Below are positions 18,424-27,251 of a stretch of 48,565 nucleotides of DNA, one piece after another. The position numbers and the translations under genes are program-made. The notes under the pieces were generated by a model. The model saw only the letters and a program-made list of their open reading frames with translations, made no database searches and had not been told where the DNA came from. This DNA is from Cutibacterium namnetense (lineage in GTDB: Bacteria > Actinomycetota > Actinomycetes > Propionibacteriales > Propionibacteriaceae): contig NZ_LWHO01000010.1 in NCBI RefSeq assembly GCF_001642025.1, positions 1 to 48,565 of the forward strand, given 5' to 3'. Positions within the stretch are counted from its first letter, which is position 1, and each line of letters opens with the position of its first letter.

Positions 18424-18561
18424 ATGTGCCGACCCGTCAGATGCGACGTTTGTGGCAAGACGACTTGGACCGGATGCGGCGAGCACATCGACCAGGTCAA
18501 GGCGCAGGTGCCACCTTCACAGTGGTGCGATGGAACCCACACAACTGCCGAGAAGCCGTGA
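18424..18561 (+). CDS. Small Cys-rich zinc-ribbon-like protein (45 aa)
   Basis: Encodes 45 residues from the ATG at 18424 to a TGA at 18559-18561, with GAAAGGA eight bases before the start. The protein begins MCRPVRCDVCGKTTWTGCGE and continues HIDQVKAQVP then QWCDG. Cysteines at 2, 7, 10, 18 and 35 and a His at 21 form C-x2-C-type metal ligands. Short proteins of this pattern (CGKTTW.GCG.H.D.V) are, to my recollection, widespread in actinobacteria, with no established function. Codon usage is GC-rich like the neighbours. It is easily missed by size cut-offs. It sits 159 bases upstream of typA and divergent from DUF3151. Confidence 0.78.
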   Translation: MCRPVRCDVCGKTTWTGCGEHIDQVKAQVPPSQWCDGTHTTAEKP

Positions 18562-18720
18562 GCCCAACCACCGCATCGACGCCGCGAATTATGATGCCAG
18601 CCCGGCCATTCGTACCACAGCCCTGCCCTGACCTACACTTCACGGTGGTGTGTTTCTGCCCGCCAACCACCCGCGGCCCCGTCGCGGTACCACCATCCTC
18701 GATCTGAACCGGAGTTCTGC

Positions 18721-20583
18721 ATGCCCGTACGCAAGGATCTGCGCAACATCGCCATCGTGGCCCACGTTGACCACGGAAAGACTACCTTGGTCGACGCTAT
18801 GTTGTGGCAGTCGGGAGCCTTCCGCGAGGGTGCCGAAGTCGAGAAACGCGTCATGGACTCGATGGATCTGGAGCGCGAGAAAGGCATCACGATCCTCGCC
18901 AAAAACACCGCTGTCAAACACGTCATGAGTGACGGCGAGGAAATCACCCTCAACATTATCGACACCCCTGGTCACGCCGACTTCGGCGGCGAGGTGGAAC
19001 GCGGCCTGGAGATGGTCGATGGCGTCATCCTGCTCGTCGACGCCTCCGAGGGGCCCCTGCCGCAGACCCGCTTTGTGCTACGAAAAGCACTAGCCAAGAA
19101 GCTTCCTCTCATCCTGGTGCTCAACAAGGTCGATCGCTCTGATGCCCGCATCGACGAAGTCGTCGAGGAAACCTACGACCTCTTCATGGACCTTTCCGAC
19201 GATGACGATGCCTCGCTGCTTGACGTACCGGTGGTCTACGCCTCAGCAAAGGCTGGACGCGCATCTGTCAACAAACCTGAAGATGGCGGGTTGCCCGACT
19301 CCCCCGACCTGCAACCGCTATTCGACTGCATCCTTGAGAACATCCCGGCTCCCACCTACGAGGAGGGCGGGGTGCTGCGCGCCCACGTCACCAACCTCGA
19401 CGCCTCCCCCTACCTCGGCCGTCTAGCCCTGTGCCGCGTCGTCTCCGGTGAGCTCACCAAAGGACAGACGGTGGCCTGGTGCAAGCGCGACGGCTCGGTT
19501 CAGAACGTCAAGCTCTCCGAGCTGCTCATGACCGAGGCTCTGGAACGCGTCCCCGCCGAGAAAGCTGGCCCAGGTGACATCGTCGCCATCGCCGGCATCC
19601 CCGACATCACCATCGGCGAAACTCTCTCAGATCCTGAAAACCCGGTCCCTCTGCCTCTCATCCACGTCGACGAACCGTCCATGTCAATGACGATCGGCAT
19701 CAATACCTCGCCACTGTCAGGTCGCTCCGGTGACAAGCTCACCGCTCGTCTTCTCAAGGCTCGTCTCGACCAAGAACTCATCGGAAACGTATCGATCAAG
19801 GTGGCCGACACCGACCGCCCCGACATGTGGGAGGTGCAAGGCCGCGGCGAACTGCAGCTGGCCGTCCTCGTCGAGCAGATGCGGCGCGAGGGATTCGAGC
19901 TCACCGTTGGCAAGCCGCAGGTCGTCACCAAGACCATAAACGGCAAGCTGCACGAGCCTTTCGAACGCGTCACCATCGATGCACCAGAGGAGTTCATGGG
20001 CGCCGTCACCCAGATGATGGGCCTGCGCAAAGGCCAGATGATGCACATGGTCAATCACGGCTCCGGCTGGGTACGCATGGAGTTCGTCGTCCCAGCCCGT
20101 GGTCTCATCGGTTTCCGCACCGAGTTCCTCACCCAGACCCGCGGCCAGGGCATCATGAACCAGATCTTCGAGAACTTCCAGCCCTGGGTGGGCGAGTTGC
20201 GCACCCGCCAAAGTGGCTCAATGGTCGCCGACCGCCAGGGTGTCGTCACCTCCTATGCCTTGTTCAACTTGCAGGAGCGCGGCACGATGTTCGTCTCGCC
20301 GGGCGAGGACACCTACGAGGGCATGGTCGTTGGCGAGAACTCCCGCCCCGACGACATGGACGTCAACCCCACCAAGGAGAAGCACCTCACCAACGTGCGC
20401 TCCTCCACCGGCGACGAGCTGGAGCGCCTGATCCCGGCCACCAAACTCTCGATGGAGCAGCAGCTTGAGTTCTGCCGCGAAGACGAGTGTCTGGAAGTTA
20501 CCCCAGACGTTGTGCGTATCCGCAAGACCGAACTCAACGCCCACGAGCGGGCCAAGGCCCGCACCCGCGCGAAAAACAGCTGA
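18721..20583 (+). CDS. typA: Ribosome-associated GTPase TypA/BipA
   Basis: Encodes 620 residues from the ATG at 18721, with GGAG nine bases upstream. The translation-factor GTPase motifs are in order: G1 [10 protein letters not shown]2 region [13 protein letters not shown]3 [11 protein letters not shown] and G4 LNKVDR. Domains II and III, an EF-G-like domain V and the BipA-specific C-terminal domain follow ([40 protein letters not shown]). It binds 70S ribosomes and helps 50S assembly and growth at low temperature or under stress. It is slightly longer than the usual 605-615 residues through an acidic insertion near residue 160 (DLSDDDDAS). Confidence 0.97.
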   Translation: MPVRKDLRNIAIVAHVDHGKTTLVDAMLWQSGAFREGAEVEKRVMDSMDLEREKGITILAKNTAVKHVMSDGEEITLNIIDTPGHADFGGEVERGLEMVDGVILLVDASEGPLPQTRFVLRKALAKKLPLILVLNKVDRSDARIDEVVEETYDLFMDLSDDDDASLLDVPVVYASAKAGRASVNKPEDGGLPDSPDLQPLFDCILENIPAPTYEEGGVLRAHVTNLDASPYLGRLALCRVVSGELTKGQTVAWCKRDGSVQNVKLSELLMTEALERVPAEKAGPGDIVAIAGIPDITIGETLSDPENPVPLPLIHVDEPSMSMTIGINTSPLSGRSGDKLTARLLKARLDQELIGNVSIKVADTDRPDMWEVQGRGELQLAVLVEQMRREGFELTVGKPQVVTKTINGKLHEPFERVTIDAPEEFMGAVTQMMGLRKGQMMHMVNHGSGWVRMEFVVPARGLIGFRTEFLTQTRGQGIMNQIFENFQPWVGELRTRQSGSMVADRQGVVTSYALFNLQERGTMFVSPGEDTYEGMVVGENSRPDDMDVNPTKEKHLTNVRSSTGDELERLIPATKLSMEQQLEFCREDECLEVTPDVVRIRKTELNAHERAKARTRAKNS

Positions 20584-20751
20584 TAGGCACCCCACGACGG
20601 CGATGTAGTTCCCACAAAGGTGCTGCAGCGCCGTCGTCATCTCCCGGCAAAGACCCTGTCACCACAGACCCAAGGGGAACAAAAACCACACCAACGTTGT
20701 GGCGAAAAAGGCGTAGCATCTTCTCGTCCGCGCCCCGAAAGGTTTTGATCC

Positions 20752-21270
20752 ATGCGATCCTCCTGCGCTGCTGGTCTGGCAACCGCTCTGGCGATGTCGT
20801 TGTCAGCTGGGGTCGCCGGCGTTGCGAATGCACAACCGACTGCCTCGCCCGAATCAACCCATCCCCCGACCACCCTGCTGGTCTCGAACACCGGTGCCCG
20901 CCTCAACCGTCGCTGCATGACGGGAACTGTTATTTGCGCCTCCAAGAACCAACACAAGCTCTGGATGGTGCAAAACGGCCGCATCCTCATCACCCTTGAC
21001 GCCCGCTTCGGCCGCGCCAGTGAGCCCACTACCGAGGGTGTCAGTACCATCTACTGGAAAGATAAGCACCACGTCTCCAGTGCCTACGGCTCACCGATGC
21101 GATACTCGATGTTCTTCCACGGCGGCCAGGCCATCCACTACTCCTCGGACTTCTCCCGTCGAGGCTGGGATGGGGCCTCGCATGGCTGCATCAACATCCG
21201 CAACCTATCTGGTCTGAAGTGGCTGTGGGATCGCACTCCGACTGGCCGTAAGGTCATCGTGTTCAAGTGA
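20752..21270 (+). CDS. Secreted L,D-transpeptidase (YkuD domain)
   Basis: Encodes 172 residues, with GAAAGG about ten bases upstream of the ATG. Residues 1-27 are a signal peptide (MRSSCAAGLATALAMSLSAG, ending VANAQP). The mature part is a compact YkuD domain with the catalytic motif SHGCINIRN containing H144 and C146 and the preceding HGG. A strand pattern CASKNQHKLWMVQNGRIL starts the domain. Such enzymes form 3-3 cross-links in peptidoglycan or attach proteins to it. There is no Ig-like or lipobox segment, so it is probably a freely secreted minimal enzyme. It follows typA by 168 bases and probably has its own promoter. Confidence 0.9.
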   Translation: MRSSCAAGLATALAMSLSAGVAGVANAQPTASPESTHPPTTLLVSNTGARLNRRCMTGTVICASKNQHKLWMVQNGRILITLDARFGRASEPTTEGVSTIYWKDKHHVSSAYGSPMRYSMFFHGGQAIHYSSDFSRRGWDGASHGCINIRNLSGLKWLWDRTPTGRKVIVFK

Positions 21271-21394
21271 TGTGACGCTGCATGTCCCGTCCCTCCTCAA
21301 AGAGGCGAGTCATCTCGTCTCCTAAGCCACTCGGGGTGATGGCCTCGTCTGCAACCGACGACGTCACAGAGGGCTCGTAGCCCCCTAGACATGG

Positions 21395-21429
21395 CACCGG
21401 CGCCCCACCACCAAGGTGAGGCGCCGGTG
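21395..21429. terminator. Strong bidirectional terminator hairpin
   Basis: CACCGGCGCC (21395-21404) pairs perfectly with GGCGCCGGTG (21420-21429) over ten bases with a 15-base loop, followed on the plus strand by a T-rich tail (TGTGTTTTGG). It sits between the convergent L,D-transpeptidase and transcarboxylase genes and probably ends both transcripts. Confidence 0.8.
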
Positions 21430-21447
21430 TGTGTTTTGGTTCGAGGA

Positions 21448-21810
21448 TCAGCCCAGAGCCACCAGGCCCTGGCCACCCTGGACGGCGTCACCGACGGCCA
21501 CCAGGATGCCCTTGACGGTTCCGTCCGCCGGGGCATTGATCTCAGTCTCCATCTTCATAGCCTCGAGGGTCAGGAGAACCTGACCGGCCTTAACGGCATC
21601 TCCCTCGGCCACGAGGATCTTGGCAACAGTTCCAGCCAGCGGAGCAGGAACCTCGCCCTCGCCAGCCTTACCGGCGCCGCCACCGGATGCCTTCATAGGA
21701 CCGCCGGAGCCGCCGCCAAAGAGGATCGGCGCCATCGGCGCATTGGGGGTCTTATCAACGTCAACGTCAACGTCGTATGCGACGTCATTGACGGTCACCT
21801 TGAGTTTCAT
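21448..21810 (-). CDS. Methylmalonyl-CoA carboxytransferase 1.3S biotinyl subunit
   Basis: Encodes 120 residues. The C-terminal biotinyl domain has the biotin-acceptor Lys in [10 protein letters not shown], flanked by [20 protein letters not shown] and [15 protein letters not shown]. The N-terminus [20 protein letters not shown] and the Pro/Gly/Ala linker match the classical transcarboxylase 1.3S subunit of propionibacteria. It carries CO2 between the 12S and 5S subunits. It is the last gene of the minus-strand cluster 5S, 12S, small protein, 1.3S, 15 bases after the small protein, and ends just before a strong terminator. Confidence 0.96.
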   Translation of the reverse strand: MKLKVTVNDVAYDVDVDVDKTPNAPMAPILFGGGSGGPMKASGGGAGKAGEGEVPAPLAGTVAKILVAEGDAVKAGQVLLTLEAMKMETEINAPADGTVKGILVAVGDAVQGGQGLVALG

Positions 21811-21825
21811 GTCAGTTTCTCCAGG

Positions 21826-22068
21826 TCAACGAATCGAATGGTTCTGCTGAGCCCTGCGTCCCTGACGGACCCAGGTCTCACTCGGGGCGAAACGGACGGC
21901 CTGAACCTTTCCGTCATTGCCCAGGTAAGCCGAAACGGCGGCGCAGATGGCGGCGAGCACGTCCTCAGGAACGTCCTTGCTCGTCTTCTTGAGCCGGGAA
22001 ACCTCGGCCTCCAGCGCCGCGAGCCGCTTGTTCAGCGTCTCGATGACGAGTTCATTATTCTCACTCAT
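21826..22068 (-). CDS. Small coiled-coil protein of the transcarboxylase cluster
   Basis: Encodes 80 residues. The N-terminal half is a heptad-like coiled coil (IETLNKRLAALEAEVSRLKK). The C-terminal half has VPEDVLAAICAAVSAYLGND and SETWVRQGRRAQQ. The second part (IaaAvaAYLG ... S.W...GR) recalls the C-terminal segments of small subunits of biotin-dependent decarboxylases, here without a membrane helix. A role as a small accessory or assembly subunit of transcarboxylase is inferred from its position between the 12S and 1.3S genes (26 and 15 bases from them). It is not one of the three classical subunits. Confidence 0.8.
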   Translation of the reverse strand: MSENNELVIETLNKRLAALEAEVSRLKKTSKDVPEDVLAAICAAVSAYLGNDGKVQAVRFAPSETWVRQGRRAQQNHSIR

Positions 22069-22094
22069 CTTGTCCTCCCATCAGCCTTGTGTGC

Positions 22095-23669
22095 TCAGCA
22101 CGGCATGACGCCATGCTTCTTGGCCGGACGGGACTGACGCTTGGTGGCGTAGGTCTCCAGAGCGGCGGTGATCTTGCGACGGGTGTCGGCGGGATCGATC
22201 ACGTCATCAACCTGTCCACGGGCAGCAGCCACGTAGGGCGTGTTGAAGGCGTTGCGGTACTCCTCGATCTTCGCGGCACGGGTGGCTGCGGGATCATCAG
22301 ATTCCTTGATCTGGCGGCGGAAGATGACGTTAGCAGCGCCATCGGCGCCCATCACCGCGATCTCCGCACTCGGCCAGGCGTAAACGGCGTCGGCACCCAG
22401 GTCACGGTTACACATGGCCAGGTAGGAGCCGCCGTAGGCCTTGCGCAGCACCACGGTGATCTTCGGGACGGTGGCCTCGGAGTAGGCGTACAGCATCTTT
22501 GCGCCGTGGCGGATGATGCCGCCATACTCCTGCTGAACGCCGGGCAGGAAGCCAGGAACGTCAACCAACTGCACCAACGGAATGTTGAACGAGTCGCAGA
22601 ACGTGATGAATTCGGCGGCCTTGTCCGATGCATTGATGTCGAGGCAACCCGACATGACCTTCGGCTGGTTGGCCACGATGCCGACGGTACGGCCATTGAC
22701 CCGGGCAAAGGCGGTAACAATGTTGGTCGCCCAACCGGCCTTCACCTCAAGGTAATCGCCCCAGTCGACGATCTTGGAGATAACGTCGCGGACGTCATAA
22801 CCCTTCTTACCGTCCAACGGAACGATGTCGCGCAGCTCAGGCTGCGGGGAAACGTCGTCATTGGGGTTGGAGATCTGGGCATCCTCAGTGTTGTTTTGTG
22901 GCAGGAAGCTCAGCAGCTTCTGCGCGATAAGCACTGCGGCGTCGTCGTCCTCGGCCACGAAGTGGATGTTGCCCGAGGTGGACATGTGCGCATCCGCACC
23001 ACCCAGGTCGTCAGCAGTCACTTCCTCACCGGTAACGGACTTAATGACTCCGGGGCCCGTAATGAACATGTGGGCCTTCTTCGTCATGATGATGAAGTCG
23101 GTCAGGGCCGGGGAATAGGAGGCACCACCGGCGCAAGGACCAGCGATGATGGCGATCTGCGGCACGACGCCCGACAGCTTGACGTTCGCGTAGAACATCT
23201 TGCCGTACCCGGACAGCGAGTCGATGCCTTCCTGAATTCGGGCACCGCCCGAGTCATAGAAGAACAGGAACGGGGTGCCGGTCAGCAGGGCCTGCTCCAT
23301 CGTCTCGACGACCTTGGTCGACTGGGTCTCGCCAGCCGACCCACCCATAACGGTGAAGTCCTGGGAGGCAATGTGCACCGAGCGACCATGGACGGTCGCA
23401 CGACCGGTAACCACGCCGTCGGCAGGAACCTCTGCCTTGTCCATACCGAACAGGGTGGTGCGGTGCTTACGGAACGCACCCACCTCGTCAAAGGAATAGG
23501 CATCGACGAGGTTGTCGATCCGCTCACGGGCAGTTTGCTTGCCCCTGTCACGTTGCTTTTGCAAGCGAGTCTCGCCCCCGCCAAGCTCCACAGCGTGGCG
23601 CTCGTCGGCAAGCTGCTCGACCCGGCCGGCCATGGTGTCGGCCAGCTTGATTGATTTCTTCTCAGCCAT
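22095..23669 (-). CDS. mmdA: Methylmalonyl-CoA carboxytransferase 12S subunit
   Basis: Encodes 524 residues from the ATG at 23669. It is a carboxyltransferase of the acyl-CoA carboxylase beta type with two crotonase-fold halves. The N-terminal half has VMGGSAGETQSTKVVETMEQ and FFYDSGGARIQEGIDSL (oxyanion glycines), and GPCAGGASYSPALTDF. The C-terminal half has VPGFLPGVQQEYGGIIRHGA and the CoA-site AYGGSYLAMCNRDL. It transfers the carboxyl of methylmalonyl-CoA to biotin on the 1.3S subunit, giving propionyl-CoA. It lies 15 bases after the 5S gene. The enzyme is central to the Wood-Werkman propionate cycle. Confidence 0.96.
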   Translation of the reverse strand: MAEKKSIKLADTMAGRVEQLADERHAVELGGGETRLQKQRDRGKQTARERIDNLVDAYSFDEVGAFRKHRTTLFGMDKAEVPADGVVTGRATVHGRSVHIASQDFTVMGGSAGETQSTKVVETMEQALLTGTPFLFFYDSGGARIQEGIDSLSGYGKMFYANVKLSGVVPQIAIIAGPCAGGASYSPALTDFIIMTKKAHMFITGPGVIKSVTGEEVTADDLGGADAHMSTSGNIHFVAEDDDAAVLIAQKLLSFLPQNNTEDAQISNPNDDVSPQPELRDIVPLDGKKGYDVRDVISKIVDWGDYLEVKAGWATNIVTAFARVNGRTVGIVANQPKVMSGCLDINASDKAAEFITFCDSFNIPLVQLVDVPGFLPGVQQEYGGIIRHGAKMLYAYSEATVPKITVVLRKAYGGSYLAMCNRDLGADAVYAWPSAEIAVMGADGAANVIFRRQIKESDDPAATRAAKIEEYRNAFNTPYVAAARGQVDDVIDPADTRRKITAALETYATKRQSRPAKKHGVMPC

Positions 23670-23684
23670 AGTTGGCGATCATCC

Positions 23685-25178
23685 TCACGCAGGCTCGACG
23701 GTCACCTGGTGGCTGTTGCCACCGACCGTCACGTTGTAGTTGACCGGTCCGGCGATGCCGGCTGCGCCGGTGCCTTCCTTCTCGGCCTTCAGCTGTGCCT
23801 CGGTCATCGCGACGCTCTTCGGGCCCTGCGGACGCTCCTTGAGGAACTTCGGGGCAACTCCGGGGAACAAGGCGTTGGTGAGAACATCCTCGTCGGAGCC
23901 ATCAAAGCCTTCAAGACCCTTAGCCTGCTCGACCAGCTGATCCCACTCGGGGTCAAGCAGATCGGCGGGACGGCAGTCGATCGGCTCCTTGCCGGTCTGC
24001 TTCTTGGCCATCTCGACGATTTCAGGGTTAAGCTCACCGATCGGCTTGCCGTAATACCCGAGCATGAGATCGGCAAACTCAGCCGTAAGGTTCTTGTACG
24101 AGCCATTCCCCATGAGGACGTTGAACACGGCCTGGGTACCAACGATCTGCGAGGACGGGGTAACCAGCGGCGGGTATCCGGCATCCTTGCGAACGCGCGG
24201 AACCTCCTTCATGACCTCATCCATACGGTCGCCGGCGCCCTGGGCCTCGAGCTGGGACTCCATATTGGAAAGCATTCCGCCCGGGATCTGGGACTGGAAG
24301 ATATTGGTGTTAACCAACGTCTTCGACTCGAATTTCTTGTACTTCGGGCGGACCTTCTTGAAGTGGTCGCGGATCTTAAGAAGGCGATCCATGTCGAGGT
24401 CGGTGGTGTACTCAGTACCTTCGAGCATCTCGACCAAAGACTCGGTCGGGTTGTGCCCCGGGCCGAGCGACATCGACGAGATGGCGGTGTCGACGACGTC
24501 GACACCAGCCTCGATGGCCTTCTGCAAGGTGACCAGGGTGACGCCCGTGGTGGAGTGGCAGTGCAGGTTAATCTGCACGTCCGGATGGTTCTCCTTGATG
24601 CCCTTGATGATGTCGTAGGCAGGCTGCGGCTTGAGCAAGGCAGCCATGTCCTTGAAGGCGATCGAATCGGCACCCATGTCGATGAGACGATCGGCCTGCT
24701 TGACGAAGCTCTCCGGGGTGTGAATCGGAGAGGTGGTATAGCAAATGGTGCCCTGGGCATGCTTGCCGGTCTTCTTGACCGCAGCCATTGCGTGCTCAAG
24801 GTTGCGAGGATCGTTCAGGGCGTCGAACACACGGAACACGTCCATGCCATTCTCGGCCGACTTCTCGACGAACTTGTCGACGACCTCGTCGTTGTAGTGA
24901 CGGTAGCCGAGGAGGTTTTGGCCACGCAGCAGCATCTGCAGCCGGGAATTCGGCAGCAGCTTGCGGAAGGTGCGCAGACGCTCCCATGGGTCTTCGTTGA
25001 GGAATCGGATGCAGGAATCGAAGGTAGCTCCACCCCAGCACTCAACGGACCAGAAGCCTGCCGCATCAATGTCGGCACAGGCATCAACCATGTCCTCCAT
25101 GGCCATGCGAGTGGCAAGCAGGCTCTGATGCGCGTCGCGGAGCACGAGCTCGGTAACGCCAATCTTTCGTGGACTCAT
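23685..25178 (-). CDS. Methylmalonyl-CoA carboxytransferase 5S subunit
   Basis: Encodes 497 residues from the ATG at 25178, chosen because MSPRKIGVTELVLRDAHQSL matches the known 5S N-terminus. The TIM barrel has the metal- and pyruvate-binding start RDAHQSLLATRM, the carboxylated-Lys loop DSIAFKDMAALLKP and the metal ligands in INLHCHSTTG. The C-terminal half resembles the pyruvate carboxylase/OadA domain (GGMLSNMESQLEAQ, VTPSSQIVGTQAVFNVLMG). It carboxylates pyruvate to oxaloacetate using carboxybiotin. It is the first gene of the cluster. The upstream gap (25179-25343) must contain the operon promoter, but no clear hexamers are seen. Confidence 0.96.
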   Translation of the reverse strand: MSPRKIGVTELVLRDAHQSLLATRMAMEDMVDACADIDAAGFWSVECWGGATFDSCIRFLNEDPWERLRTFRKLLPNSRLQMLLRGQNLLGYRHYNDEVVDKFVEKSAENGMDVFRVFDALNDPRNLEHAMAAVKKTGKHAQGTICYTTSPIHTPESFVKQADRLIDMGADSIAFKDMAALLKPQPAYDIIKGIKENHPDVQINLHCHSTTGVTLVTLQKAIEAGVDVVDTAISSMSLGPGHNPTESLVEMLEGTEYTTDLDMDRLLKIRDHFKKVRPKYKKFESKTLVNTNIFQSQIPGGMLSNMESQLEAQGAGDRMDEVMKEVPRVRKDAGYPPLVTPSSQIVGTQAVFNVLMGNGSYKNLTAEFADLMLGYYGKPIGELNPEIVEMAKKQTGKEPIDCRPADLLDPEWDQLVEQAKGLEGFDGSDEDVLTNALFPGVAPKFLKERPQGPKSVAMTEAQLKAEKEGTGAAGIAGPVNYNVTVGGNSHQVTVEPA

Positions 25179-25343
25179 GAATCTAATCTTTGCACCTTCG
25201 CCGAAGCCGTCACCGACTTGGGGGCAAAGTTCCACACCTTAACAGTGTTCAGCCACGAAGGCGTTCATCCGAGGACACCTACGGGGAGGCCTGAACTACT
25301 CGATCGGCGTCACGAGCCTGCCGTTGCGGGATCGCCTGCGCGC

Positions 25344-26702
25344 TCAGCGTCCGGCCGCCACCTCGGCTCCGAGACGGCGAATCTCAGCCAGCACTGAGAC
25401 GTCAAACTCCCCGTTTGAAGCGCCTGCGAGCTGGTGCAGCCCGGCAACGACATCGGTCAGCTCGGCGGCCATCGCCTGGCTAGCGCCGATCTGCTCCTCC
25501 ACCTGCGGAACGAGATCAGCCACCCCGGCCGACAGCTCCCGTTGGCTGGCCATCTGCTGCCAACTGGTGAGCAGAGCGGTCGGCATCGCCATCAGTTCAG
25601 CCAGCTCCTGAGTGCGGGCAGCAGCCTGGTCAGCCAACTCGCGCACCTCATCGAGGCGACGGTTCGCCTCCGACATGGCTTCCTCCACCGCCCGGGAGAG
25701 GTCGTCGATAGCTGGCAGGGCATGTTGCCAACCGTCCACCTCAGCCCACAGCTCGGAAACGAAGCTGCGAGTCGACTCAACCTGAATGTAGGCCACTGCC
25801 AGCCGGAAACTTGTGAGGTCCGCGCTGGTGGCCATGGCGTCGAGGTCGGCGACCACTCCGTTGACCAACGGTGCTATCTCGGCGTCCATCCGGCTCCACA
25901 GCGTGAGAACGGTCACCAAGGGCCGCAGCGACGCCTCAGTGGCTTCGCGGGAATCAGTAATGGCGTCAGCAGTGCGCTGCGACTCGGTCATCGCCCTACC
26001 CAGGGTGCGCGCGGTCCGACCGGCCTTGACTGAGAAGTCACTCAGACCGTCGAAGGTCTCCAGCCAGGTCTCGACCAGCTCACGGGCCCGGTTAACCTGG
26101 CCCGACAGCTGCCCCAAGGTCGTCTCGTCGATCATGCCACGGCTAGCACGGTGCCGCCGCCGACGTACCGACACCTCCTGGACCAACGCCTTGCGCATGA
26201 ACGTTCCATAGTCGGGGTATCCGGCCTGCTCGAGGGCCGCCTGGACAGCTTCGAGACCACGGCGGGCCCGTTCAGGAGCACCGCATCCCTGTTCCCCGGC
26301 AATCCACTCAGCGTCGCGAGCCGCCTGGTAGACAGTCTCGGCGGCCTGAAGCATCTCCGGCACCTGCGGAGTGACGCGCACCGACAGGTAGCCCTCCCCC
26401 AACGGTACGACAGTGGCCAGCACCGTGTAGGTTGCACCGTCAGCAGCGAGGTTGTGGACGTAGGCGCAAAAGGGTTCCCCGGTTTGAATGGTCGCCCACA
26501 TGGCGAGGAACGCCGCGCCGGGCATCATCGGGTGACGAATGATGTTATGGGGCGCCCCGATGAGGTCATCCCAGGAGTACCGGGAGATGTCCACGAAAAC
26601 CGAGTTGGCCTTCTCTATGATCCCCTTGGCATCAGTAGTCGAGAAGAAGATCTCTTCCGGCTCGACGATGCGATTCTCTCCGGTCGGTTCAGGTCGAGAC
26701 AT
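25344..26702 (-). CDS. Aer-like PAS domain protein with long helical coiled-coil tail
   Basis: Encodes 452 residues from the ATG at 26702. Residues about 15-115 are a PAS domain of the Aer redox-sensor type (FFSTTDAKGIIEKANSVFVD, the key loop GAPHNIIRHPMMPGAAFLAM, then WATIQTGEPFCAYVHNLAADG), a subfamily that binds FAD in Aer. The rest is almost entirely helical and Ala/Glu/Leu-rich with heptad patterns, like a methyl-accepting protein without a membrane span or the canonical signalling hairpin. Propionibacteria are non-motile, and no che genes are nearby. Its position directly upstream of the transcarboxylase genes, same strand, suggests a metabolic or redox sensing role, which is inference. 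Confidence 0.8.
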   Translation of the reverse strand: MSRPEPTGENRIVEPEEIFFSTTDAKGIIEKANSVFVDISRYSWDDLIGAPHNIIRHPMMPGAAFLAMWATIQTGEPFCAYVHNLAADGATYTVLATVVPLGEGYLSVRVTPQVPEMLQAAETVYQAARDAEWIAGEQGCGAPERARRGLEAVQAALEQAGYPDYGTFMRKALVQEVSVRRRRHRASRGMIDETTLGQLSGQVNRARELVETWLETFDGLSDFSVKAGRTARTLGRAMTESQRTADAITDSREATEASLRPLVTVLTLWSRMDAEIAPLVNGVVADLDAMATSADLTSFRLAVAYIQVESTRSFVSELWAEVDGWQHALPAIDDLSRAVEEAMSEANRRLDEVRELADQAAARTQELAELMAMPTALLTSWQQMASQRELSAGVADLVPQVEEQIGASQAMAAELTDVVAGLHQLAGASNGEFDVSVLAEIRRLGAEVAAGR

Positions 26703-27193
26703 GGCTCTCCTTGGTCAGTGCGTACATGTGTGGTCCAAGGAAGCCCCCGTCATCTCACCAAGCGCATAGTTGCCGCCTCCACCGTCCGACGGCCAGAGGA
26801 TTTCCCCGTCAGGCGCATAGTGGTCCAAACGGACCCTGCGGTCAACTCCACGACGGTGCGGACCATCAACGCCTCGGTCGCAACGAATCTCTCGTGCACA
26901 ATGACGGTGCCGGCTGCGAGCACAGGACCAGCCGCAAGCGATGTGGCAGGCGTGGTACCCCTGGCACGTTCCCCGGCTCTTCTTCCGCACCCCCGGGATG
27001 CAGAAAAAGAGCATGGATTCAGAGGATAAAACGAAACATTTTGGGGCGGATAATATGGGCGTTTTACTCGACATGAATGGGGCCATCTCAACCCCTGACG
27101 CCATTGATAACTACCGAGTTCAGGACCTCGTCGCACCCAATACCAGCCGAGACAGTCATTCCCCGCTCCCACCACTACCATCACATCGATGAC
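26703..27193. other. Intergenic stretch without a supported gene
   Basis: These 491 bases separate the PAS gene from fbaA. Several open frames exist, but none has a ribosome site or recognisable family. GCGCATAGT occurs twice (26762-26770 and 26813-26821). Around 27000-27080 the sequence turns AT-rich, with a TATTAT-like -10 on the minus strand, possibly part of a promoter for the PAS gene. A 59-codon frame at 27013-27192 (begins MDSEDKTKHFG) is a weak candidate only. Confidence 0.4.
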
Positions 27194-27243
27194 GTGAAGA
27201 ATCCCGGCCAATCCTCACAACAGAACTGGCCGGGATTCTTCAC
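27194..27243 (-). terminator. Long hairpin terminator after fbaA
   Basis: A perfect 17-bp stem: 27194-27210 (GTGAAGAATCCCGGCCA) pairs with 27227-27243, with a 16-base loop. It starts nine bases after the fbaA stop codon region on the minus strand. There is no extended U-tract, but the stem itself contains T-rich arms. Confidence 0.75.
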
Positions 27244-27251
27244 AAAACAAC

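Noticed and set aside
21421-21446. GGTTCGA resembling a tRNA T-arm
   Set aside because: No acceptor stem, anticodon arm or cloverleaf surrounds it; it is part of the terminator tail and the 3' region of the biotin protein gene.
22089-25397. Very long plus-strand open frames opposite the transcarboxylase genes (521 and 562 codons)
   Set aside because: They are antisense to clearly identified genes on the minus strand and reflect GC-biased third positions.
27013-27192. 59-codon ORF before the fbaA terminator
   Set aside because: No ribosome site, no recognised family, and a low-complexity Pro/Ser end; it is adjacent to the terminator hairpin and probably chance.
26750-27211. Long open frames on both strands between the PAS gene and fbaA
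   Set aside because: Long frames are expected by chance in GC-rich DNA; none has a start with a ribosome site or a recognisable motif.
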